Positions 54,813 through 63,000 of a DNA stretch of 64,000 nucleotides are shown piece by piece (position 1 is the first letter of the stretch; every line of letters starts with the position of its first letter). Both the position numbers and the translations under genes were made by a program. The stretch is from Chloroflexota bacterium (GTDB taxonomy: Bacteria; Chloroflexota; Anaerolineae; Aggregatilineales; J027). Under the pieces are notes generated by a model, which searched no databases, was not told the origin of the DNA, and was given only the letters and a program-made list of their open reading frames with translations. The stretch is taken from positions 74,810 to 138,809 of the forward strand of contig JACRBG010000001.1 of assembly GCA_016234595.1 (NCBI GenBank), in the 5' to 3' direction.

Positions 54813-55381
54813 CTGACACACATACACGCGATACTCAATGGCTCCGTTATATGGTGCTGCATCAGGAACGTGAAGATAAGCCCCATCAGCACGCCGGAAC
54901 GGTTCATGCACCAGATGCGGAAATGGCTCTTTTAAATGCACGGGATGTGTTTGTGCGCCGCCCCGAATGTGTCAGTTTATGGGTCGTGCGGGCCGACCTA
55001 ATTTTTACTTGCACCCAAGAGGAATTGGCACTTCATCCAGATTGGATCGAGAGTCTTCAACCGAGCGGTAATCCTGTTGAAAAATACTATTTTTTCGCCA
55101 AGCTGACCCAAAAAGGTCAATTCACCCATATTGGCGAAGTCGAGGCCCAAAATCCAACCCATGCTTTGAAAATAGCCCTACAAGCATATCCCGATACACA
55201 TGGCTTCGCATGGTGGGTATTTCCGGTCAAGGCGGTTTTGAAATCCACCCCCGATGACATTGCCGTGATGTTTGGTCCGGCAGCAGTTAAGGATTTCCGC
55301 GATCAAGCCAATTTTCATGCCCTCTCGGTGCTGCGAAAATTAATGCGGAAACAGGAGGTCGAAGAAAGTCATGAATCCTGA
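54809..55381 (+). CDS. paaB: Phenylacetyl-CoA epoxidase subunit B, tandem double-domain form
   Basis: A 190-residue protein, twice the roughly 95 residues of E. coli PaaB. The first half has [20 protein letters not shown] and [17 protein letters not shown] followed by SLWVVRAD, the classic PaaB pattern. The second half repeats it in diverged form: [35 protein letters not shown] and [12 protein letters not shown]. PaaB helps to hold the PaaA-PaaC complex together; a fused dimer would be a structural variant. It overlaps paaA by 4 nt and paaC by 11 nt. Confidence 0.9.
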   Translation: MTDTHTRDTQWLRYMVLHQEREDKPHQHAGTVHAPDAEMALLNARDVFVRRPECVSLWVVRADLIFTCTQEELALHPDWIESLQPSGNPVEKYYFFAKLTQKGQFTHIGEVEAQNPTHALKIALQAYPDTHGFAWWVFPVKAVLKSTPDDIAVMFGPAAVKDFRDQANFHALSVLRKLMRKQEVEESHES

Positions 55382-56138
55382 ATCTAAACAGGCCTTGATA
55401 GATTATCTGATTACAATGGCCGATGATGAACTCATTTTAGGCCATCGCAATTCAGAATGGTGTGGACACGCCCCCATCCTAGAAGAAGATATTGCCTTTG
55501 CCAACATCGCCCTTGATGAGATCGGTCATGCGATTGTGTGGTACGAATTGGCGGCGGATTTGCAGGGCGAGGAGCGTGAGGCCTATGCCAATCACATGGT
55601 CTATTTTCGGGATGTCCGCGACTATCGAAATACTCAACTGGTCGAACTCCCCAAAGGTGATTGGGCGTTTACGATGCTACGCCAATACCTATTCGATCAA
55701 TTTGAGATGATGCGGCTCGAAAAATTAGCCCAAAGCAGTTATGCGCCATTTGCCGAAGCCGCTACTAAAATCCGCACCGAAGAAATTTATCATCTGCGCC
55801 ATACCCAAGCATGGGCACGCCGTTTGGGGTTGGGTACAGAGGAAAGCCACCGCCGGATGCAAGCAGCCCTCAATGATTTATGGCCTTATGCTCTAGCCCT
55901 TTGCGAGCCATCCAATAGGGCAGAATTGTTGACGCAAGGGGGCTATATTCCAGATAGTCGTGCGCTCAAAACAGCATGGCTGGAGCAAGTAACAGCCTAT
56001 TTGGGTGAAGTTGGATTAGCCATTCCGACAGATTCGAGCAACCTGCCCCTGTCGCGCACTCATCATACTGAACATTTAGGGCAGCTATTGAGTGATTTAC
56101 AGCAGGTGGCACGTCTAGACCCAATGGCGAAGTGGTAG
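55371..56138 (+). CDS. paaC: Phenylacetyl-CoA epoxidase subunit C
   Basis: A 255-residue protein of normal PaaC length. It has DDELILGHRNSEWCGHAPILEEDIAFANIALDEIG split over two helices, FAEAATKIRTEEIYHLRHTQ and the C-terminal HTEHLGQLLSDLQQV. It is the structural partner of PaaA in the ferritin-like oxygenase complex. Its start lies inside the end of paaB and its end overlaps the start of paaD, so the four subunits are coupled. Confidence 0.94.
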   Translation: MNPESKQALIDYLITMADDELILGHRNSEWCGHAPILEEDIAFANIALDEIGHAIVWYELAADLQGEEREAYANHMVYFRDVRDYRNTQLVELPKGDWAFTMLRQYLFDQFEMMRLEKLAQSSYAPFAEAATKIRTEEIYHLRHTQAWARRLGLGTEESHRRMQAALNDLWPYALALCEPSNRAELLTQGGYIPDSRALKTAWLEQVTAYLGEVGLAIPTDSSNLPLSRTHHTEHLGQLLSDLQQVARLDPMAKW

Positions 56139-56638
56139 ATGGAATAACTGAGATGATTAGTGATGTAGTTCAAGAAATTTGGCAGGCACTGGACGAGGTG
56201 AAAGACCCGGAAATTCCAGTGGTGTCGCTGGTGGAAATGGGTATTGTGCGGGATGTCGTGATTGACAAATCGCAGGTGATTATCACCATTACCCCGACTT
56301 TTTCAGGATGCCCCGCCCTGCACGCCATGAAAACCGATATTGTGCAGCGATTGAATACCCTTGGCTATGCGAATGTCGAAATCCAAACGACCTTCACGCC
56401 AGCATGGTCATCTGATTGGATTAGCGAGTCGGCCCGCGCCAAATTACGTGAATTTGGACTGGCCCCGCCGCCGATTCATCACGGTGATTTGAACGTGATG
56501 TTATGGGAAGTAGCCACTTGCCCTTACTGCGGCTCAACCAAGACATCAATCCGCAATAGTTTTGGGCCAACCGCTTGCCGCATGATCTATTATTGTAATG
56601 CTTGTAACCAACCCTTTGAGCAATTTAAACCCTTATGA
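56132..56638 (+). CDS. paaD: PaaD, phenylacetyl-CoA epoxidase assembly or accessory protein
   Basis: A 168-residue protein with a DUF59/MIP18 domain (VKDPEIPVVSLVEMGIVRDV, TPTFSGCPALHAM) and a C-terminal four-Cys cluster (CPYCGSTKTS ... CRMIYYCNACNQPF). This matches E. coli PaaD, thought to help iron or Fe-S assembly of the epoxidase. The GTG at 56132 overlaps the paaC stop; an ATG at 56153 in the same frame is an alternative start. The stop overlaps the paaF ATG (ATGA). Confidence 0.93.
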   Translation: MVDGITEMISDVVQEIWQALDEVKDPEIPVVSLVEMGIVRDVVIDKSQVIITITPTFSGCPALHAMKTDIVQRLNTLGYANVEIQTTFTPAWSSDWISESARAKLREFGLAPPPIHHGDLNVMLWEVATCPYCGSTKTSIRNSFGPTACRMIYYCNACNQPFEQFKPL

Positions 56639-57414
56639 CCGACAATATTCTCATCGAACGCCCTGCTGAGTACGTGGGCCTAATCCGCCTCAATCGCCCC
56701 AAACAAATGAACGCTCTCAATCAAGCCACTTTTGATGAACTCCATGCTGCCTTAACTGATTTCGCTGATGACGATACCATCCGCGTTGTTGTCCTGACGG
56801 GGAGTGAAAAAGCGTTTGCAGCGGGGTCGGACATTAGCGAGATGCAGGATAAATCAGCGGTGGATATGCTGGATTACGGCGAACACCGAATGCAGCAGTG
56901 GGAATACATCCGCACCTATCCCAAACCTCTGATCGCAGCTGTCAGTGGGTGGTGTTTGGGCGGAGGCAATGAACTGGCGATGGCCTGTGACATGATCATC
57001 GCCAGTGAGACAGCTAAATTTGGACAACCCGAAATCTCATTGGCGATTATGCCGGGGGCGGGTGGTACGCAGCGCTTGACCCGTGCTGTCGGCAAAATGC
57101 TGGCGATGGAAATGGTGTTGGCAGGTCGGGTACTATCGGCCCACGAAGCCCAGCATTATGGCCTTGTGAATAAGGTCGTCCCACCTGAACTTTATCTTGA
57201 AAAAGCGATTGAACTCGCTCAAAAAGTCGCAGCCCAAGCGCCTGTCGCCACCCGCCTCGCCAAAGAAGCGATTCTTAAAGCATTCGAACTCGCTTTAGAT
57301 GATGGCCTTGTTTTTGAACGCCGAAATTTCTATACCCTTTTCAGCACCGAGGACAAACAAGAAGGCTTCTCTGCTTATCTTGTCAAACGCCCTCCCACAT
57401 GGAAAGGGCAATAG
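56635..57414 (+). CDS. paaF: Enoyl-CoA hydratase, PaaF type
   Basis: A 259-residue crotonase. It has IRLNRPKQMNALN, FAAGSDISEMQ, and both hydratase Glu residues in GGGNELAMACDMI and FGQPEISLAIMPGAGGTQRL. This fits a true enoyl-CoA hydratase; in this operon it would hydrate 2,3-dehydroadipyl-CoA. The start overlaps the paaD stop, and its end lies 5 nt before the chosen paaG start. Confidence 0.9.
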   Translation: MTDNILIERPAEYVGLIRLNRPKQMNALNQATFDELHAALTDFADDDTIRVVVLTGSEKAFAAGSDISEMQDKSAVDMLDYGEHRMQQWEYIRTYPKPLIAAVSGWCLGGGNELAMACDMIIASETAKFGQPEISLAIMPGAGGTQRLTRAVGKMLAMEMVLAGRVLSAHEAQHYGLVNKVVPPELYLEKAIELAQKVAAQAPVATRLAKEAILKAFELALDDGLVFERRNFYTLFSTEDKQEGFSAYLVKRPPTWKGQ

Positions 57415-57419
57415 CCAAG

Positions 57420-58211
57420 ATGGATACCCCCATTTTAACCGAACAGCAGGGCGGTATTTTAACCATCACCCTTAATCGCCCCGAAAAACTCAACGCCATG
57501 ACTGACCCCATGTTGGAAGAGTTGCTTGAGGCTCTAAAACAGGCCGAACGTGATCCTTCCGTGCGTGTGGTAATTTTAACGGGGGCGGGTCGTGGGTTTT
57601 GCCCCGGTCAGGATTTGGGCGCAGCAAAAGAACGGGGCAGCGAAACAGGCGATTATGGCTATGGTAAGCATCTGCGCGAGACCTATAATCTCGTAATTTT
57701 GCGAATGCGCCGCTTACCCAAGCCAATCATTGGTGCGGTTAATGGGCCAGCCGCCGGAGCAGGCATGTCTATCGCGTTAGCTTGCGATATGCGAATTGCA
57801 GCCGAAAGTGCTGTTTTTGTGCAGGCGTTTGTCAAAGTCGGCCTTGTACCTGATAGCGGTGCAACATGGTTATTGCCGCGCTTAATTGGGCAGACCCGCG
57901 CCCTCGAATTAATGCTCACTGGACGCAGGGTATCGGCACAGGAGGCATTGGAAATGGGCATGATTCATCAGGTCGTACCGGATGACCAATTAATGTCCTG
58001 TGCCCAAGCAGTCGCCCAAACATTGGCGAAAGCCGCCACCAAATCCATCGGCTATATTAAGCGTGGTTTGGAATTTGCCGCAACGCATACCCTTGAAGAG
58101 AGCCTCGAATATGAGGCCGATTTACAAGATATGGCAGGCCGCACCGCTGACCACCGCGAAGGTTTGACGGCATTCCTTGAAAAACGACCACCCCACTATC
58201 AAGGTGAATAA
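57420..58211 (+). CDS. paaG: 1,2-epoxyphenylacetyl-CoA isomerase, PaaG type
   Basis: A 263-residue crotonase of the PaaG branch: ITLNRPEKLNAMTDPM, GFCPGQDLGAAKERG, GAVNGPAAGAGMSIALACD, and FVQAFVKVGLVPDSGATW with the catalytic Asp in VPDSGATW. It turns the ring epoxide into the oxepin form, and may also shift the double bond later in the path. ATG 57420 is chosen because it gives the usual N-terminus. ATG 57399 in the same frame overlaps paaF and would add seven residues. Confidence 0.9.
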   Translation: MDTPILTEQQGGILTITLNRPEKLNAMTDPMLEELLEALKQAERDPSVRVVILTGAGRGFCPGQDLGAAKERGSETGDYGYGKHLRETYNLVILRMRRLPKPIIGAVNGPAAGAGMSIALACDMRIAAESAVFVQAFVKVGLVPDSGATWLLPRLIGQTRALELMLTGRRVSAQEALEMGMIHQVVPDDQLMSCAQAVAQTLAKAATKSIGYIKRGLEFAATHTLEESLEYEADLQDMAGRTADHREGLTAFLEKRPPHYQGE

Positions 58212-58216
58212 TTTTT

Positions 58217-59092
58217 ATGACGATTGAGACCATCAAAAAAATCGGCGTGCTTGGCTCTGGTACGATGGGTGGGGGTATCGCACAAATCGTAGCCCAAAGC
58301 GGCTATGAGGTGCTGTTGTATGACATCAACACTGAGATTTTGCAGAAGGCGTTTGGCAAAATTAGTGGGTTTATCAATCGTGCTGTCGAAAAAGGCAAGA
58401 TGACCCGCGAAGAAGCCGATGCTGCCATTGAGCGTATCATTACGACGACTCATCTAGCTAACATGGCAGGCTGTGATTTCATCATCGAGGCCGTGCCGGA
58501 AAAATTGGAATTAAAACAGACCCTTTATGAAGAGTTGGATACGATTACCTCTCCCGAAATCATTATGGCAACTAACACCAGCACCTTGAGCGTGACTCAG
58601 ATCGCCAGTGTCACCAAAAATCCGGGGCGGGTCGTCGGGATGCACTTTTTTAACCCCGTGCCACTAATGAAACTGGTTGAGGTCATTGGCGGGGCAATTA
58701 GCGATGAAACCGCTGTCCAAATCACTGTGGAAATGGCAAAGCGGCTTGGCAAAACGCCCGTTGTCACTAAAGATGTCCCCGGTTTTATCGTCAATCGCGT
58801 GGCCCGTCCGTTTTATTTGGAGGCGCTGCGCCTGTTGGAAGAAGGGGTGGCTGACCATACCACGATTGACCGTCTGATTCGTGAAGGCGGTGGATTTAAC
58901 ATGGGGCCGTTTGAATTGATGGATTTAATCGGGCTGGATGTCAATTTTGCCGCGTCAGTTTCGGTCTATGAGGCCTATTTCCATGAGCCGCGTTATCGCC
59001 CCAGCCTATTACAGCAGCGTATGGTCGAAAGTGGTCGCTTGGGTCGAAAAACAGGACGCGGGTGGTATGAATACGGCGGGGGTGAGAAATAA
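58217..59092 (+). CDS. 3-hydroxyacyl-CoA dehydrogenase (3-hydroxybutyryl-CoA dehydrogenase type)
   Basis: A 291-residue NAD(P)-dependent dehydrogenase. It has the Rossmann motif GVLGSGTMGGGIAQ, the catalytic Ser in TNTSTLSVTQ, the catalytic His in VGMHFFNPVPLMKLVEVI, and the C-terminal domain with FIVNRVARPFYLEA and MGPFELMDLIGLDV. In the paa pathway it would oxidise 3-hydroxyadipyl-CoA (the PaaH role). It follows paaG by 5 nt and overlaps the next gene by TAATG. Confidence 0.92.
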   Translation: MTIETIKKIGVLGSGTMGGGIAQIVAQSGYEVLLYDINTEILQKAFGKISGFINRAVEKGKMTREEADAAIERIITTTHLANMAGCDFIIEAVPEKLELKQTLYEELDTITSPEIIMATNTSTLSVTQIASVTKNPGRVVGMHFFNPVPLMKLVEVIGGAISDETAVQITVEMAKRLGKTPVVTKDVPGFIVNRVARPFYLEALRLLEEGVADHTTIDRLIREGGGFNMGPFELMDLIGLDVNFAASVSVYEAYFHEPRYRPSLLQQRMVESGRLGRKTGRGWYEYGGGEK

Positions 59093-59898
59093 TGAGCCAT
59101 GTATGGGTAATTGGCGACGGGACGCCTGCTTATGAAATAGCCAAGTTAGCTCAAAGTGCAGGCCATCTAGTGTTTACATCTTTTGTTGATGAGAAAGGGA
59201 ACCCCGACGAATTAATTTATGAGCAGTCGCAACAAGGGTTTGCTCCATTTACGCGCCAACCTGAAGCCAATCCTGATGTCATTATTGAAGCAATAATTAG
59301 AAAATCAAAAAAGCTGACCGCATGGCGTGGTTATGCTGTTGAATTACGGAAGAGCTTATCAGATACCCCAATGCTCGTTTCAACTCTGTCTGCCAGCGCA
59401 ACTGAAATTAGCGCATGGGTAGCTAGAACGAAAATGGTTCCTCGCCAAAGCATTATTGGTTGGGCTACGCTGCCCCCAATAGAACATTCATCGGCAGTTG
59501 AGTTGCTACCAACTCAGTTTTCAAATGAGAGGGCATTAGGCCTAGCAAAAGATTTTTTCACCAGCCTTGGCAAAGAACCCGTCATCATCAAGGATTGCGT
59601 AGGGGGAGTGTTGCCGCGTGTGGTGGCAAGTCTCATCAATAACGCGGCCTATGCTTTGATGGAAGGGGTTGCCAGCGCCGCCGATATTGATGCTGCTATG
59701 AAACTCGGCACCAATTACCCTTACGGCCCGTTGGAGTGGGCGGACAAGATTGGCCTCGATCAAGTCTTGGGAATTTTAGAAGCCCTGTGCGAAGCCTATG
59801 GACAAGACCGCTATCAGCCTGCTCCCATGCTGCGCCAATTGGTCTATGCAGGCCATTGGGGGAAACGTACCGGGCGTGGTTTTTACGAATATCGCTAA
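59092..59898 (+). CDS. 3-hydroxyacyl-CoA dehydrogenase-like protein, probably non-catalytic
   Basis: A 268-residue protein. The C-terminal third is a normal dehydrogenase C-domain (DCVGGVLPRVVASLINNAAY, YGPLEWADKIGLDQVLG, GKRTGRGFYEY). The N-terminal domain is worn: GDGTPAYEIA replaces GxGxxG, and GWATLPPIEH stands where active enzymes have GMHFFNPV, so the catalytic His is gone. This half is also visibly A/T-richer than its neighbours. In E. coli, PaaH is one chain with an extra C-domain; here that part may be a separate partner subunit. Coupled to the upstream dehydrogenase gene by TAATG. Confidence 0.8.
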   Translation: MSHVWVIGDGTPAYEIAKLAQSAGHLVFTSFVDEKGNPDELIYEQSQQGFAPFTRQPEANPDVIIEAIIRKSKKLTAWRGYAVELRKSLSDTPMLVSTLSASATEISAWVARTKMVPRQSIIGWATLPPIEHSSAVELLPTQFSNERALGLAKDFFTSLGKEPVIIKDCVGGVLPRVVASLINNAAYALMEGVASAADIDAAMKLGTNYPYGPLEWADKIGLDQVLGILEALCEAYGQDRYQPAPMLRQLVYAGHWGKRTGRGFYEYR

Positions 59899-59909
59899 CT
59901 CTTCACATT

Positions 59910-59940
59910 ACTGCCGGGGATTTTAGTTTCTTGGCAGTTT
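59910..59940 (+). terminator. Probable terminator of the phenylacetate operon
   Basis: ACTGCC (59910-59915) pairs with GGCAGT (59933-59938) across a T-rich loop, followed by a short T run. It lies 12 nt past the last stop codon of the cluster. Confidence 0.45.
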
Positions 59941-59978
59941 CCCACGCAAATTTAGCCAAAAACAAACCCCCACCGGAC

Positions 59979-59993
59979 AATTGTTGTACAATT
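59979..59993. promoter_or_regulatory. Inverted repeat upstream of the kinase-helicase gene
   Basis: AATTGT-tgt-ACAATT is a perfect 6-3-6 palindrome, 76 bp before the start codon. A -10-like TATAGA lies nearer the gene in an A/T-rich stretch (about 60025). The palindrome could be a repressor site. No more is seen in this 170-bp gap apart from the terminator. Confidence 0.4.
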
Positions 59994-60068
59994 TTCATGG
60001 GCAAAGCACAGATTTTAATTACAATATAGAATAATGTTGTTTCGATTTTTCCAAACTAGAGGGTTTCA

Positions 60069-63000
60069 ATGACACTTTTAACCCCTGACCCCGGTTTGCT
60101 TGGCAATACCATCATTAATAACCGCTACCAACTGGAAGACTATCCCAAAGAAGGGATGTTTGCCTATGTCTATCAGGCGTTTGACAATCAGTTGGAACGT
60201 CAAGTGGCGGTCAAAGTATTAAAGCCTCTCCGCACCCCAAATTCGGAATGGGTGGATCATTTCCGCAACGAAGCCACTGCATTAGCCCAATTGGAAAATC
60301 CTTATATTGTGCGAGTGATTGAAGTAGATACCGACACCAATTCTGGCCTCGACTATCTAGCAATGGAATGGCTGGGCGGGCAAAGTTTAGCGGAATGGCG
60401 ACGCACCGTAGCAAACCCTTCGATTGAAAATATGCTCGACATTGCTATAGATATTTGCAAGGGTCTACAGGCGATGCACGATCGCGAACTGATGCACGGT
60501 GACATCACCCCTCGCAATGTCTATCTTGAACCGGATAATGCTGGTTGGCGTGCCAAACTGATTGATCTCGGTTTGATGTGGCAGTTGAAACATACAGCCC
60601 CTGCGGAATTGGACGGTACATTAGCCTACGCCGCGCCGGAACAACTGACCAGCGACAGTATTGATTACCGTAGTGATATTTACAGCTTAGGGGCACTCTT
60701 ATTTTTCCTGTTTTCAGGCCAATACTATCTCCCAACGCCTCTCATCAATCAAAATGATGACCGTGAACAAGTTCGGCAGGTTATTCTTTCGGAACCAGCC
60801 CGCTCGCTGCAAAGTGTCTTGGGGGCGTGCAACAACGAGCTGAATAATCTGCTCTTGGCGATGCTCGAAAAAGACCTAAATGCCCGTCATCCTGCGACGG
60901 TGGCCGAAGTCGAACGTCAATTAGAAACTATTCTGCACAGCTATGAGCACGAAACCTCGACAGGCAGTGGCCGAGTTAAATTGGAACGGCCTAGCTTTGT
61001 TGATAACATTGAATTGGAACTGGAACTGTTTATTGCTGACCGCACGGCTGAAGATATTCGCACCCAATTAATTAGTCAGATGGTCAGTGCAGGGCACTTA
61101 CCAGAATCAGCTTTACGTGCCCCTGACCAAGCGATTGTGCCTTTGTTGTTTCAAGGCGGCGAAGCCTATGACTGCTATTTCTATAATGAAGGCAGCGGGG
61201 TCTATGAAAGTGAACATCGCCTACGCATCGCGCTGGCAACCGATAGCAACAATCCTCACAACCTATACTATACCGAGGCACTACGTGGATCACTGGTCTT
61301 AGAATGTCTTAAAACTCCACGCTATCCGAATAGTTTAGTGGTGCGCCGCATTTACGAAGCCTCAACTGACATGGGCCTACAAAACAATATCAATATCCCA
61401 GCGCGGCTAAAATTTACCAGCCGTGGAGCAGGTTCTAGCACGGCTCAAAACATCCCCGACCCGATTATTGAATTACTCAAGACCAAACCCAAAGAAATTG
61501 AGGCCGATGCGCAGGTAATGCAGCGTTTAGGTTACTGGCGGAGTCACGTCAATGCGTGGAAGCGGTTGGTCAGTGAGCGGGAATTTGAAGTGGAGTTTGT
61601 GGACTATCGCTGGCGAAATGCGCCCAATAATACGGTCTTGGTATGGTTTTATCTCAACGAGGAAATCAATATCCCGTGGGAACGGTTGCGGGCCAGTGTG
61701 AATGAACCGCTCTATTTGCGCCATTACGCCGTGGCAACTGTTGATGACGAAAATAGCCATGACATTCTCGACAGCGAAGATATTTTGCTGGGTATCATCG
61801 AACGGTTGGATGAAAACACGGCGGCTGTCCAAGTACGCCTTGATGCTGGGTTTTTGGCACAGGCGGATTCGGATGAAATGTTTCCACAACCCGGTTATCT
61901 GGCCTGCAAGATGCTGCCCGATTTGGCTCCCATCCGCCAGCAAGCCGAGGCACTTGAGGCGTTAGGGCGGGGGCGTACTCCCAATTCTCGGTTATCACGC
62001 TTTATTTTTGATGCTACCCAAGCTGCGATGCCGGGAGAAAATGGGGAGTTGATTACCCTCCGCCGAGATATGCTGCTATTGGATCGTTTAGATGCCGAAC
62101 AACGCAAGGCGATTGAAAAAGCTCTCAATGCGCCTGATTTGTTCTTAATTCAGGGTTTAGCTGGCACAGGTAAAAGCACCTTGATTGGCGAGTTGTGTTA
62201 TCAATTTGCCAACCGTGACCAGCGGATTTTAGTTGTTACGCAAACAGGTGAGATGGTTGACCGATTACTCACCACTTTGCCACATCACCCTTCCATCCGC
62301 CCACTCAGAGTGGGTAAAAGCCGCACTGGATTTACCCGCGAGGCGATTGTCAATACATGGTTTAGGCGCATGGCATTGGATGCGAGTGAACGACTGGCAA
62401 ACCGAGACCATCAGCAAGAAATGGCCGCGTATCTTTTTGCGGATCAGGGCCGTTTGCAACTATACGTGAGTACACTTGAACAAGATGCTGAACAACGCCA
62501 ACAACTTGAGGTAAATCGAGAACAGGCCCATAAGCTGCTCGACCCCGTGCAAAATGCGCTGGCGACGGTGCAAGAACGCGAACATGAACTTTATACCCTG
62601 ACCGAACATTTGCTGGCCGCAAGTCAGGCGATTAAAAATGATGAGGCGGCTGAATTTGAGCCTACCCCCAACTCCCGCTGGCGTTCTGAGATATTTAATG
62701 TGGTCATGGCGCCGGAATATCAGGCTTATCTCAATCGCTTGGTCGAGGCCATTAATCTGGTCGAACAGGCGCAACCGGGCGGCACCAAAGAATTGCTCGA
62801 AGAAGCTCTCAATACGCAAGATTATTTGATGATTCAGCGGCTACGTCAGGGCGTGCAAGAAGCCAGAAATTGGGCACACCGCGTAACTTCAGTATTAAGC
62901 GTTGGCCCGCTTTTAGCCCAGTCCCTAGAGCAATCGGCTAACTTGTTGGGCATCCTGCAATCCGACGTGGATTCACTGCTCAAACTAGCCTCGCTCTATG

